Counted from the first letter of the stretch, positions 1 through 9,315 are shown. The stretch: 64,000 nt of DNA from Methylobacter tundripaludum SV96 (GCF_000190755.2 NZ_JH109152.1:2047837-2111836), one strand, 5' to 3'. The notes: a model not told the origin generated them from the letters alone. Translations and numbers: made by a program.

Positions 1-1806
1 ATTGACGCTGATATGAAGGTTAAACCCCGTCTCACGCCATTCATTCAATTGCAGCAAGGCGCTTTGTATTGTCCATTCGCCCAAGGCGATAATCAGGTCG
101 TCGTGCTCGATCACCGGGATGAATTCGGACGGCGCTAAGATACCAAGAACAGGATGATTCCAGCATACCGAGGCCTCAACACCCACCACCTTGCCCAAAT
201 GGCAATCAACCTTGGGTTGATAATAAAGTTCGAACTGCCCTTTAGCCAATGCTTCGTCGATTTTCTTGAGAAAGTCCTGAGTCGTCTGATTACGCACTTC
301 GTGTACGGAGTTAAACAGTTTATAGCCATTTTTGCCGGCTTGTTTGACCTCATACATGACCTGATCGGCATGGCGTAATAGTAAATCCGGGTCGCTACTG
401 TCTTCGGGAAACAGGGTAACGCCGATGCTCGCTGAAATATGCGCAACCTGTCCGAAGATTTGGTACGGCGCCGCTATGGCGGCCACGATGCGTGCCAGGG
501 TCTGTTCGCATTCACTGACCGTTGCGAAGCCGCCGAGGAGCAGGGCAAACTCATCGCCCCCGAAGCGGGCGGCGGTGTCTTCTTGCCGTATACATTCTTT
601 TAAACGCTGGGCCACATCCCGTAGCAACCGGTCGCCTGCTGCATGTCCTAGCGTATCGTTAACTTGTTTGAAGCCATCCAGGTCAAGCATACAAACAGCG
701 GCAATTTCCTGGTTACGACGACAGCGAGCCAAAGTCTGGTGCATGCGGTCAGCCAATAAAACCCGATTGGGTAATTGGGTAAGCGAGTCGTAGAAAGCCA
801 GATTATTGATTTTTTCTTCTATAACCTTGCGCTCGGTAATATCGGTATAAGTAGCGACATAATTGATAACCTCGCCCTCATTGTTTTTCACTGCCGTGAT
901 AGTGACAAAGGTAGGAAGCACCTCAGCATTTTTGAGTTGATTCCAGATTTCGCCCTGCCATGTCCCCGTATGAGTAATGCTGTCCCACATCGCGGCATAA
1001 AATTTCGCATCATGCCGCCCGGATTTTAATATGTTCATCCTTCGATTAAGCAACTCCTCGCTTGAATAACCGGTGAGCCTGATAAAGGCCTGATTAACCT
1101 TGATAATGACATTGTTGATATCGGTGATGACCATGCCTTCCTGGGACTCGAAAGCGGTGGCGGCGATCTGAAGCTCGGTTTCCACCTGTTTGCGCTCGGT
1201 GATGTCGGTGATAAAACCGTGCCAGAGCGTTGAGCCGTCAGCCAGTCGTTGCGGTAGCGCATTACCGAGTAACCAACATTCCGGTTCTTCGCCGAACTTC
1301 AACCGATATTCCTGGATCCAAGGCGTTAAGTCTTGTGCAGAGGTTTGAATGGAGGCTCGATGATTTTCTAAATCATCGGGATGTACCACAGTAAATACAT
1401 AGGACGCATCTTCACGAACATCCTCCGGACTAACCCGATAAATCTTGAATAGGCCTTCATTGGCGTAAGGCACGCAACAACTGCCGTCGAGACGCAGTTG
1501 GAATTGAAAAACAATTCCAGGCGCTTGACTGGCAATTTTTTGGAGTCGATCCACCGCTTCTTGCCGCGTTATTTCCGCTTGTTCCTGCTGAATTAATTGA
1601 GTCTTAAGCGGGCGAAATACCAGAAAATAGATAGCCGGAAAGAGCAGCATCAAAAGCCAAACGGCATCAAGCAGCGCGGTGTGCCAACGCGAAAGCGGCG
1701 GCAACATGTCGATAAACAACATAACCAGCGTCTCGCCGACAAAAATGGCACCGGCCAATGCCAAGAGCAGACGATTGACTGACTGAGAGTCTTTAATTGA
1801 AATCAC
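1..1806 (-). CDS. PAS-GGDEF-EAL cyclic-di-GMP signalling protein, 3' end outside window
   Basis: Read on the minus strand, about 600 residues are visible and the C-terminus lies beyond position 1. The order is two hydrophobic segments (first 60 residues), a PAS-like region, a second PAS ending in DITERK, a GGDEF domain with intact RFGGDEF (near 560), then an EAL domain. The expected EAL signature reads EASVCW instead of EALxRW (near 90-105), so phosphodiesterase activity is doubtful while diguanylate cyclase activity looks possible. No ATG fits: GTG at 1806 or GTG at 1818 are the candidate starts, with a stop just upstream. The PAS-GGDEF part resembles the protein at 35578-38061. Confidence 0.85.
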   Translation of the reverse strand, partial: MISIKDSQSVNRLLLALAGAIFVGETLVMLFIDMLPPLSRWHTALLDAVWLLMLLFPAIYFLVFRPLKTQLIQQEQAEITRQEAVDRLQKIASQAPGIVFQFQLRLDGSCCVPYANEGLFKIYRVSPEDVREDASYVFTVVHPDDLENHRASIQTSAQDLTPWIQEYRLKFGEEPECWLLGNALPQRLADGSTLWHGFITDITERKQVETELQIAATAFESQEGMVITDINNVIIKVNQAFIRLTGYSSEELLNRRMNILKSGRHDAKFYAAMWDSITHTGTWQGEIWNQLKNAEVLPTFVTITAVKNNEGEVINYVATYTDITERKVIEEKINNLAFYDSLTQLPNRVLLADRMHQTLARCRRNQEIAAVCMLDLDGFKQVNDTLGHAAGDRLLRDVAQRLKECIRQEDTAARFGGDEFALLLGGFATVSECEQTLARIVAAIAAPYQIFGQVAHISASIGVTLFPEDSSDPDLLLRHADQVMYEVKQAGKNGYKLFNSVHEVRNQTTQDFLKKIDEALAKGQFELYYQPKVDCHLGKVVGVEASVCWNHPVLGILAPSEFIPVIEHDDLIIALGEWTIQSALLQLNEWRETGFNLHISVN

Positions 1807-2025
1807 GCCAGCTCTCACTCATCACGAGTAAATTTTTTTGGGAGTGGAAAAACCGGCTCATTACTTCCTCTTGACAGCCAAATTGCGTGTAATCATTTAC
1901 TGATGCCCTATCAGCATAGCAATAACATTTCAATTTGTCTAACGGCGTTTCCTTGCCGGTTTAAAAAGTGATTTTTATTATCGTTGTATAGATACCCCCG
2001 TTTAAAGATGGATCACGGTTATCGG

Positions 2026-3063
2026 TCACACCGTAGGCAAGAATCTTTCGCTCAGCACCTGTTGATCCGGCACGCCTTTGGCTCGCGCGGCCGCTTCGGC
2101 AGCGTCGATCAGGGCGGGCGGTCCGCACAGGTAGATGTCGGGCAACACAACTGCACCGGCCAGGTCTTGAGCCAGGGCATCCACCGGCGTACCGCTAAAA
2201 CCCAGCCAGTTATCTTCCGGTTTCCAGACGCAGTAAATTACCTGAAGCTGGGGCAGTTCCGCTTGCAACGCTTCCAACTCGGTCTGGCAAAACAAATCTT
2301 CGGCCCGATTTGCGCCGAAATAGAGCCGCGCCGGATGCGGTTCCTGAAACTCGGCCATGCGTCTTAACATGGACATCATGGGTGCCAGACCGGTGCCGCC
2401 GGCTACAAACCAGCGCGGTCTCAGGCCGCTTTCATGCAAGCCGAACGCGCCTTTGGGGCCGTGAACGATCAACGTTTGTCCGACGGCCGCCTGTTCCCGT
2501 AACCAGGTGGAAAAAAGTCCGCCGGGTTGCAGACGGATCAAAAACTCCAGCCGACCTTCCCAGTTGCCGGTATTGGCAAGCGAATAGGCGCGCTTGATGT
2601 CTTGTCCCGGCACTTCCAGTTCCATGAATTGGCCGGGCTCGAATTCGGCCACGCTGCCGTCGTCTTCATCCGGCGCCAAGCGTAGTTCCAAACGCAGGGT
2701 ATTTTCGCCGACGGAATCGACGGCGGTGATTTCGGCATTCCTTACCTTGATTTCACCGATCAGGATACGGTCGTGATCAAAGGGCAGGGAAATGCGCAAA
2801 TCGCTTTGAGGAAAGGTGCAACAAAGCAGGGTGCCGCCCTTTGCTTCATCGTCTACGGGTAGCGCGGCGGGGTTGTGTTTGCCCAAGGTAAAGTCGCCGT
2901 GGGTGACATCGGCATAACAAGTGCCGCAACTGCCCTGTCCGCACTGGGCGGGCAATACGATATGCGCATCGGCGGCCGCTTCCAGCAGATTTTGGTCTGT
3001 GGCGCATTCGAAACGGAGCTGTTCCCCGTCGCGGGTAGTCAGTTCAATAGCGTGAGTGTTCAT
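2026..3063 (-). CDS. hcr: NADH:acceptor reductase, 2Fe-2S/FAD, partner of Hcp (MmoC-like)
   Basis: 345 residues. An N-terminal plant-type ferredoxin domain has Cys41-x4-Cys46-x2-Cys49 and a fourth Cys at 81/82. A ferredoxin-NADP reductase-like FAD domain (RAYSLAN near 160) and an NAD domain (FVAGGTGLAP near 220, YLCGPP near 310) follow. Length and domain order match MmoC, the soluble methane monooxygenase reductase, more than E. coli Hcr, whose ferredoxin domain is C-terminal. No mmo gene is nearby. The gene lies 66 bp downstream of hcp on the same strand, so the inferred role is passing electrons from NADH to Hcp. The symbol reflects context, not orthology. Confidence 0.8.
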   Translation of the reverse strand: MNTHAIELTTRDGEQLRFECATDQNLLEAAADAHIVLPAQCGQGSCGTCYADVTHGDFTLGKHNPAALPVDDEAKGGTLLCCTFPQSDLRISLPFDHDRILIGEIKVRNAEITAVDSVGENTLRLELRLAPDEDDGSVAEFEPGQFMELEVPGQDIKRAYSLANTGNWEGRLEFLIRLQPGGLFSTWLREQAAVGQTLIVHGPKGAFGLHESGLRPRWFVAGGTGLAPMMSMLRRMAEFQEPHPARLYFGANRAEDLFCQTELEALQAELPQLQVIYCVWKPEDNWLGFSGTPVDALAQDLAGAVVLPDIYLCGPPALIDAAEAAARAKGVPDQQVLSERFLPTV

Positions 3064-3080
3064 ATTTCGGTTGGACTCCA

Positions 3081-3120
3081 GATAAAAAATGTTGCCGGAA
3101 AAACTTACGTTTCCGGCAAC
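3081..3120 (-). terminator. Stem-loop plus T-run between hcp and hcr
   Basis: GTTGCCGGAAA pairs with TTTCCGGCAAC (3091-3120, 11-bp perfect stem, 8-nt loop). On the minus strand it is followed by ATTTTTTATC. This is the form of an intrinsic terminator, inside what would otherwise be a two-gene operon, so hcr probably receives only read-through from hcp. Confidence 0.7.
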
Positions 3121-3129
3121 AAGAGAGGA

Positions 3130-4797
3130 TTAAGCCGCTTTGCGCGTCAGCGATGCTTCGATGTCAGCCTGCGCGGTGGTAATCGGCAACAGCCCGTATT
3201 TATCGACCAGAACCTGTACCAAATTTGGCGTCAGGAAGGCGGGCAGGGTGGGGCCGAGGCGAATGTTGCGGATGCCCAGCGCCAGCAAGGTCAGCAATAC
3301 GGCAGCGGCTTTTTGCTCAAACCATGATACGACCAGGGACAAGGGCAGCTCGTTGACGCCGCATTCGAAAGCCCCCGCCAGCGCGGTGGCAATTTTAATC
3401 GCCGAGTAGCTGTCATTGCATTGGCCTAAATCCAGCAGGCGCGGAATACCGCCGATGTCGCCGAAATCATGCTGGTTAAAACGGTATTTGGCGCAGCCCA
3501 GCGTCATGACCACGGTGTCCTGCGGAGCTTGTTCGGCGAACTCGGTGTAGTAATTGCGACCGGGTGCAGCGCCGTCGCAGCCGCCGACCAGGAAGAAATG
3601 CTTGATAGCGCCGGACTTGACCGCGTCGATCACTTTGTCGGCCACACCCAACACCGCATCGCGGCCGAAACCGACGGTGACGACTTTTTCGCTGACATCC
3701 TCTTTGAAACCGGGCAATGCACTGGCCGCCTGGATTAGCGGCGCAAAATTCTTGTCGCTGATATGGCGCACACCGGGCCAGCCTACCGGGCCTGCGGTAA
3801 AAATGCGCTGACGATATTGGGCTTGCGGTTCGATGATGCAGTTGGAGGTCATCAAAATGGCACCCGGAAACGCGGCAAACTCTTTTTGTTGATCCTGCCA
3901 TGCGCCGCCGTAATTGCCGACCAGATGCGGATAAGCCTTGAGTTTCGGGTAAGCGTGGGCGGGCAGCATCTCGCCGTGCGTGTAAATGTTGATGCCCGTA
4001 TCCTTGGTTTGCTCCAGCAAAGCGGCCAGATCGCCCAGATCGTGGCCGGAGACCAGAATGGCCTTGCCTTTGATCGGCGTGATACGCACTTGAGTCGGCT
4101 GTTGCGCACCGAAAGTGCCGGTGTTGGCCTCATCCAATAACGCCATCACCTCAAGGTTTAAAGTACCCAACGCCATAGACTGATTCAGCAACGCTTCGGC
4201 ATCGGTGGGATCGTTGCTTAGAAAATCCAGCGCATCTTCGATTCCGGCGTAAACAGTATCGCTTTCCCCACCCAACACGTAGGCGTGATGAGCATAGGCG
4301 CAAACGCCTTTGAGGCCGTAAAGCACCAACGAACGCAGGCCGATAATGTCCGCGCCGACTTGGTCGAGTCCGGCATTGATGCCCACATCGGCGGCCTGTT
4401 TGAGCATTCCGTCCATGTCGGCAGCGGGCTGCCAGGCAGCTGGACCGGTGAGTTGTTCAGGCGTAAGGCCTGATGTAAGCGCCGCAGTGATGTAGCTCGC
4501 CTTGACTCGATCCCGTACCTGGGCGGCTTCCTGTATCAGGGTAACAAAGCGGGTGGCGTTGAAGTTCACGTTGGTCAAGGTAGTGAACATCGCGTACAGC
4601 ATGAACTCGCCGGCTGCATTATCCGGGGCATTCAGGGCGCGAGCGCGTTTGGCGTACTGGGCAATGCCCTTGACGCCGTGAATCAGCAAGTCCTGCAAAT
4701 CGGAAGTCGTGGCGTCTTTGCCGCACATGCCTTTGGCAGTAGCGCAACCGCTGTCGGCATTGGAGCGGTCGGTTTGTTCGCATTGGTAACAAAACAT
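3130..4797 (-). CDS. hcp: Hydroxylamine reductase / hybrid cluster protein Hcp
   Basis: 555 residues, normal for the family. The N-terminal cysteines are Cys3-x2-Cys6-x11-Cys18-x6-Cys25, the spacing of the [2Fe-2S]-type Hcp of facultative bacteria. Conserved Hcp segments follow, such as [14 protein letters not shown] and GCAKYRFN. Hcp carries a hybrid Fe-S-O cluster and reduces hydroxylamine and, physiologically, NO to N2O. The gene faces away from norR, with a sigma-54 promoter and NorR-type sites between them, so it is probably induced by nitric oxide. A GAGGAG ribosome site precedes the ATG at 4797. Confidence 0.97.
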   Translation of the reverse strand: MFCYQCEQTDRSNADSGCATAKGMCGKDATTSDLQDLLIHGVKGIAQYAKRARALNAPDNAAGEFMLYAMFTTLTNVNFNATRFVTLIQEAAQVRDRVKASYITAALTSGLTPEQLTGPAAWQPAADMDGMLKQAADVGINAGLDQVGADIIGLRSLVLYGLKGVCAYAHHAYVLGGESDTVYAGIEDALDFLSNDPTDAEALLNQSMALGTLNLEVMALLDEANTGTFGAQQPTQVRITPIKGKAILVSGHDLGDLAALLEQTKDTGINIYTHGEMLPAHAYPKLKAYPHLVGNYGGAWQDQQKEFAAFPGAILMTSNCIIEPQAQYRQRIFTAGPVGWPGVRHISDKNFAPLIQAASALPGFKEDVSEKVVTVGFGRDAVLGVADKVIDAVKSGAIKHFFLVGGCDGAAPGRNYYTEFAEQAPQDTVVMTLGCAKYRFNQHDFGDIGGIPRLLDLGQCNDSYSAIKIATALAGAFECGVNELPLSLVVSWFEQKAAAVLLTLLALGIRNIRLGPTLPAFLTPNLVQVLVDKYGLLPITTAQADIEASLTRKAA

Positions 4798-4889
4798 CAG
4801 GTACTCTCCTCAAGATTGAATCGGGTTAATGACTATGAACAGTCACCGTTTTTTCAGGTTGATTGGAATTTTTCCAATACATAGGTAAG

Positions 4890-4906
4890 AGCACTTACCA
4901 TGCCAA
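4890..4906 (-). promoter_or_regulatory. Sigma-54 promoter for hcp
   Basis: The minus strand reads TTGGCATGGTAAGTGCT. It has the invariant GG and GC of the -24/-12 elements separated by exactly 10 nt, about 95 bp upstream of the hcp start. NorR is a sigma-54 activator, so promoter type and regulator agree. Confidence 0.8.
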
Positions 4907-4947
4907 GCAAAAAACCTTATGTTTTCAGGTGTTGCCAAAGTATCGTT

Positions 4948-4983
4948 GTATAATTAACATCAGTTTAAAGTTGTTTAATTGAC
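4948..4983. promoter_or_regulatory. Two NorR-type binding sites
   Basis: GTATAATTAAC (4948-4958) and GTTTAATTGAC (4973-4983) both fit GT-N7-AC, the core of NorR enhancer sites, and lie 25 bp apart with AT-rich centres. They sit 40-95 bp upstream of the hcp sigma-54 promoter and immediately before norR. E. coli has three such sites; I found only two clear ones. Confidence 0.65.
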
Positions 4984-4998
4984 ATCAACGTTATCACT

Positions 4999-6549
4999 AT
5001 GACGACAAACTCATTTTCCGCCTCGTTAATTTCCATTGTTGCCGACCTGTCCGCGCGCATGTCGGCAGAACAACGCTACCAACGGTTGTTGGCGCATTTG
5101 TGCCGGATTTTTCCTTGCGATGCGGCGGCATTGCTCAGGTTTGAAAACCATTGTTTGATACCGCTGGCGGTTAACGGCTTATCGGAAGATACCTTGGGAC
5201 GGCGTTTTATGGTCAGCGAGCATCCGCGTCTGGCGCAGATTTTGGCCTCCGATCAATCTGTGCGCTTTGCCGCCGATTCCGACCTGCCCGATCCCTACGA
5301 CGGGTTGATTGAAACAGATACCGATCAACTGCTGGTGCATGACTGCATGGGGGTTACGCTGTTTATCGATGGCGAGCCCTGGGGCGTTTTGACAATGGAT
5401 GCGCTGGCCCCCGGTACTTTCGACAATATCGACCCGATGCAACTCAACACCTTTATCAGCCTGACTGCCGCCACGGTCAAGGCTGCGGGACTGATTGCCT
5501 CTTTGGAGCAGAGGGTGCGTTATGCGACCCAAACCTTATTCAAGGAAAATACCGACCACGACATGATCGGCGACAGCGACTGCATGCGGAAATTGCGCAA
5601 TGAAATTTCCATCGTCGCCCCGTCGGAACTGGCGGTGTTGATTTTGGGCGAAACGGGGGTAGGCAAAGAACTGGTGGCCCTGCGCATCCATCTGGAATCG
5701 ACTCGCGCCGATCAGGTCATGGTCTACGTCAATTGCGCTGCATTGCCTGAGAATATTGCCGAGAGCGAATTATTCGGCCACAGCAAAGGCGCGTTTTCCG
5801 GTGCAATCAGCGACCGGACCGGCAAGTTTGAACTGGCCAACGGCGGCACGATTTTTCTGGATGAAATCGGCGAACTGCCGCTTTCCATGCAGGCCAAATT
5901 ATTGCGCACCTTGCAAAACGGCGAGATACAGCGCGTCGGCAGCGATAAGCAAATCAAAGTGAATGTCCGGGTTATTGCCGCAACCAACCGCAATTTGCAA
6001 CAGGAAGTCGCCGCGGGACAGTTCCGCCCGGATCTTTACCATCGTCTGGCCGTTTATCCGATGCACGTTCCGGCCTTGCGCGAGCGGGGAAAAGACGTTT
6101 TATTGCTGGCGGGCGCTTTTCTGGAAAAAAACCAGCAGCGTTTGGGCGTTAAAAAGTTGCGCCTGGATCAGGACGCCAGGAAAGCCCTGTTGGATTACCA
6201 CTGGCCGGGCAACATCCGCGAGCTGGAGCATTTACTCAGCCGGGCGGCGTTAAAATCGGCGACCCCGGAAAATCGCCAAGCGGATTTCATCACCATTTCC
6301 CTGGCCTATCTGGATATAGTGCCGAAGCCTTTGAATGCTCTGCATGTCGACGCCGTACCGGGTTCATCGACAGCTTTATCCGCGCCGATAGACTTTAAAA
6401 ACACGGTTGACGAGTTTCAGCGCCAACTCATCCAACAACAATTAGCGGCGCAACAGGGCAATATGGCTGCGACGGCGCGAGTGCTTGGGCTGGATCGGGG
6501 GAACTTTCATCGTTTGCTGAAACGGCTGGCGGTTAAAGCTGAAACCTGA
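4999..6549 (+). CDS. norR: NO-responsive sigma-54 activator NorR
   Basis: 516 residues. The N-terminal GAF domain (1-170) would hold the nitric-oxide-sensing non-haem iron. The central AAA+ domain has Walker A GETGVGKE (near 215), Walker B GGTIFLDEIGELP (near 285) and a Fis-type helix-turn-helix at the C-terminus (NMAATARVLGLDRGN). The sigma-54 contact loop reads GAFSGA rather than the canonical GAFTGA. Divergent from hcp, with its binding sites in the shared intergenic region, so it probably controls hcp and possibly itself. Confidence 0.93.
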   Translation: MTTNSFSASLISIVADLSARMSAEQRYQRLLAHLCRIFPCDAAALLRFENHCLIPLAVNGLSEDTLGRRFMVSEHPRLAQILASDQSVRFAADSDLPDPYDGLIETDTDQLLVHDCMGVTLFIDGEPWGVLTMDALAPGTFDNIDPMQLNTFISLTAATVKAAGLIASLEQRVRYATQTLFKENTDHDMIGDSDCMRKLRNEISIVAPSELAVLILGETGVGKELVALRIHLESTRADQVMVYVNCAALPENIAESELFGHSKGAFSGAISDRTGKFELANGGTIFLDEIGELPLSMQAKLLRTLQNGEIQRVGSDKQIKVNVRVIAATNRNLQQEVAAGQFRPDLYHRLAVYPMHVPALRERGKDVLLLAGAFLEKNQQRLGVKKLRLDQDARKALLDYHWPGNIRELEHLLSRAALKSATPENRQADFITISLAYLDIVPKPLNALHVDAVPGSSTALSAPIDFKNTVDEFQRQLIQQQLAAQQGNMAATARVLGLDRGNFHRLLKRLAVKAET

Positions 6550-6619
6550 AAATGATTTTTACTTTATTGGCTTAAGGTGATTTACGAGAAAGAGTATCCC
6601 ACCAAAAATCTAAAAACAT

Positions 6620-6806
6620 GTCCACGAAAGACACGAAAGACACGAAAAAATTGTGTTAGGAATGAAAACTAAATAACTTGAACAGATAACATCCCTTTAA
6701 GGGATGTTATCTGTAAATTGGGTTCTTTAAATTAGAGCTCAAATGGTTGAGTTATTTAATTTTCATCCCTACAGTGTTTTTCGTGCTTTTAGTGTCTTTC
6801 GTGGAC
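6620..6806. repeat. 187-bp inverted-repeat element (MITE-like)
   Basis: Outer arms GTCCACGAAAGACAC (6620-6634) and GTGTCTTTCGTGGAC (6792-6806) are perfect 15-bp inverted repeats. Inner arms also pair (ATGAAAACTAAATAACT against GAGTTATTTAATTTTCAT, imperfect). The centre contains a near-perfect 33-nt palindrome at 6682-6714 (ATAACATCCC...GGGATGTTAT). No coding capacity. It separates norR from the end of hsdR and could fold as one long hairpin in RNA. Confidence 0.8.
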
Positions 6807-6840
6807 GATTCTTTTGGTAGATTCATTATTGGAAGCCGCC

Positions 6841-9315
6841 TTATTTAGGGTGTTGATATAAATACTTCTGAAAACCGGCAAACACCTTGCCAATTTCTTC
6901 AGGCCTGCCCAAATCCGCCACGGCATCGGCAATCGCGCCGTGATACTTGATGCGCAACAACGGCGTCAGCTTTTCCCTGTCCAGCTCCTCGACGCCGACC
7001 TTGACGTAATGCGCCAGCACAAAATCGAGAAAGGCCTGCTGTTTGCTGTTGAAATGAGCATGGATTTCCACCTTTGCCCTTGCCGCTCTTTGTTCGCGGC
7101 TCAGTGGCGGCAAGGCATAAGCCACATGTGCCAACACATCGAACAAATCGCTGTTTTCGGCGTCGATAATCTTTTGCATTTCAAGCAATTGCTCTTTGCC
7201 GAAGCCTTGTTCGGCCAGCCCGAACAACAGTTTGGCTCGCGTATCCGGTAAACTCCACAAATCGCGCAACTCAGCTTCGTTTTTGAAAAACTCCGGCAAC
7301 TTGCCGAACAGCGATTCCATAAATTGCTGCGCCGACATCGGTGTGCCGTCGGGATGCCAGAAACTGGTCACGGTCATGTACTGAATGCTTCGCTCCTTAC
7401 CGTCGGCAAGCGTCACCTTCGCCTTCTTCTTGCATCCGCACGGGTGCCGGCCGCATTTTGGGCAAGGCTCTTGCTCGCATTCGCAAGGCCGCTGGTTGCA
7501 GACTAGACAAGGTTGCGGCAACGGCTTTTCACATAGACACGGATAGCCGCCGCATTTGGGGCAGGTTTCCGGCTCAACCGGTTCACCGTCCCACTCCGGG
7601 TCGCAAAAGTGATGGTGCGCCTTCACGAAATCGTAGATCGTGAAGTAGTCCTTGCCGTCGTAAAGCCGCGTGCCGCGCCCGATGATCTGCTTGAACTCGA
7701 TCATGTTGGTCACCGGCCGCATCAATACGATGTTGCGGATATTTCTGGCATCCACGCCGGTCGAGAGCTTTTTTGAGGTGGTCAGGATGGTCGGAATGGT
7801 TTTCTCGTTGTCCTGAAAATCGCGTAGATACTGCTCGCCCAATGCGCCGTCGTTGGCCGTCACCCGTTGGCAATAGTTCGGGTTGCTGCTCGTTGTCATC
7901 TGGTTGATCAGGTCGCGCATCGCCAGCGCATGTTCCTGAGTGGCACAAAACACCAGCGTCTTCTGCCGCTGGTCGATCTGCGACATGAAAATTTCGACAC
8001 GCTTCTTTTCCCGCTCCTTGATCTCGATGATCTTGTTGAAATCGGCTTCCTTATAAAGTTTGCCGTATTCAACCTCGCCTTCCATGACGCAGTCGTCAGC
8101 GGTGTAGATGTATTCGTCCAGCGTCGTGGAAATCTGCCTCACCCGGAACGGGGTTAGAAAGCCGTCGTTGATACCGCCTTTTAGCGAGTAGGCGAACACC
8201 GGCTCGCCGAAGTAGGCGTAGGTGTCCACGTTGTCCTTGCGCTTGGGCGTGGCGGTCAGGCCGAGCTGCACGGCGGGAGTAAAGTGGTTGAGAATGCCGC
8301 GCCAGTTGCCTTCGTCATTCGCGCCGCCGCGGTGGCATTCGTCAATGACGATGAAGTCGAAAAAATCCGGCGGATATTCGCCGAAATAAAAAGACCGTTC
8401 GGGCTGAGCCTGTCGAAGCCCATTATTATGAAACCCTTCGACAAGCTCAGGGCGAACGGTGTTGCTACCCGGCCCGCTCATAAAAGTCTGAAAAATCGTA
8501 AAGAAAATGCTGCCGTTCTTAGGCACCTTGCCCTTCTTGCGGATGTCCGCAGGATCGATCCGCACCAATGCGTCTTCGGAAAACGCGGCAAACGAAGAGA
8601 AATCGTTGTAGGCCTGATCAGCGAGGGTATTGCGATCGGCCAGAAACAGGATGCGCGGCCGCCGGGTCGGCTCACCGATCATCCTGAGCCTGTCGAAGGG
8701 CCCGTCACTCAGATTCCAGCGGGTTTGAAACAGCTTCCAAGCGATTTGAAAGGCAATCGACGTTTTGCCGGTGCCGGTAGCCAGCGTCAGCAAGATTCGA
8801 TCGCCGCCTTCGGTGATAGCCTCCAGGACACGGTTAACCGCGATTTCCTGATAGAAGCGAATCGCCCAGCTGCCGCCTTTATCCGGATAAGGTACAGCCG
8901 CGAAGCGGTCGCGCACTCTATTCAACACGGCAAAGGTGCGGCTCCACAGTTCCTCGGGCGTCGGATATTGCGCCAGCTCACCCTCGACACCGGTATGCAT
9001 GTCGATGCCGTAAATACCCTGGCCGTTGGTCGCATAGGTGAATCGAACGGCCAACTTGCCTGCATAATCCTTAGCCTGACCAACGCCCTCGGTAAGCAGC
9101 TTATTCCATGCCTTGGCCTCAATCACCGCTAACTTGGTGTTGCGATACTCCAGCACGTAATCGGCGGTCAGCGCCTTGCCGCGCTTGCCGTGGCCCTCAA
9201 TGCGGCCCAGCGTGATCGAATATTCGCGGCGGATGCGGCTGCCTTCGATGACACCCCAACCTGCCGCTTTCAGAGCGGGGTCGATATGTTCGGCGCGGGT
9301 TTCGGCTTCATTCAT
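6841..9315 (-). CDS. hsdR: Type I restriction enzyme R subunit (nuclease-helicase)
   Basis: 824 residues. The N-terminal PD-(D/E)xK nuclease region includes ADYVLEY and VIEAKAW (50-75). The SF2 helicase motor has LATGTGKTS (near 185), DECHRGG (near 335) and QIIGRGTRLY. An unusual cysteine-rich stretch of repeated CPxCG/CxC pairs, probably zinc-binding, lies near residues 605-655. Two REP-type repeats are translated inside the ORF (see 8394-8461 and 8679-8703). Last gene of the restriction operon, overlapping the preceding fic gene by 8 bp. Shorter than EcoKI HsdR, nearer the EcoEI-like group. Confidence 0.9.
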   Translation of the reverse strand: MNEAETRAEHIDPALKAAGWGVIEGSRIRREYSITLGRIEGHGKRGKALTADYVLEYRNTKLAVIEAKAWNKLLTEGVGQAKDYAGKLAVRFTYATNGQGIYGIDMHTGVEGELAQYPTPEELWSRTFAVLNRVRDRFAAVPYPDKGGSWAIRFYQEIAVNRVLEAITEGGDRILLTLATGTGKTSIAFQIAWKLFQTRWNLSDGPFDRLRMIGEPTRRPRILFLADRNTLADQAYNDFSSFAAFSEDALVRIDPADIRKKGKVPKNGSIFFTIFQTFMSGPGSNTVRPELVEGFHNNGLRQAQPERSFYFGEYPPDFFDFIVIDECHRGGANDEGNWRGILNHFTPAVQLGLTATPKRKDNVDTYAYFGEPVFAYSLKGGINDGFLTPFRVRQISTTLDEYIYTADDCVMEGEVEYGKLYKEADFNKIIEIKEREKKRVEIFMSQIDQRQKTLVFCATQEHALAMRDLINQMTTSSNPNYCQRVTANDGALGEQYLRDFQDNEKTIPTILTTSKKLSTGVDARNIRNIVLMRPVTNMIEFKQIIGRGTRLYDGKDYFTIYDFVKAHHHFCDPEWDGEPVEPETCPKCGGYPCLCEKPLPQPCLVCNQRPCECEQEPCPKCGRHPCGCKKKAKVTLADGKERSIQYMTVTSFWHPDGTPMSAQQFMESLFGKLPEFFKNEAELRDLWSLPDTRAKLLFGLAEQGFGKEQLLEMQKIIDAENSDLFDVLAHVAYALPPLSREQRAARAKVEIHAHFNSKQQAFLDFVLAHYVKVGVEELDREKLTPLLRIKYHGAIADAVADLGRPEEIGKVFAGFQKYLYQHPK
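8394..8461. repeat. Inverted pair of REP-type repeats inside hsdR
   Basis: GGGCTGAGCCTGTCGAAG and CTTCGACAAGCTCAGGGC face each other around a 15-nt AT-rich spacer. This is the common TTCGACAAGCTCAGG repeat of gammaproteobacteria. The pair is read in frame by hsdR and encodes peptides containing VRPELVEG and LRQAQPER, located between the PD-(D/E)xK/Walker A part and the DECH motif. Confidence 0.85.
8679..8703. repeat. Single REP-type repeat inside hsdR
   Basis: ATCCTGAGCCTGTCGAAGGG belongs to the same repeat family as 8394-8461. It is translated in hsdR as part of the segment GPFDRLRMIGE, shortly after Walker A. Confidence 0.75.

Noticed and set aside
2026..3063. Calling this gene mmoC of a methane monooxygenase operon
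   Set aside because: No mmoX, mmoY, mmoB or mmoZ neighbours; context is hcp and norR.
8284..9132. 282-codon plus-strand frame opposite hsdR
   Set aside because: Shadow of the helicase gene and REP repeats, which are open on both strands.
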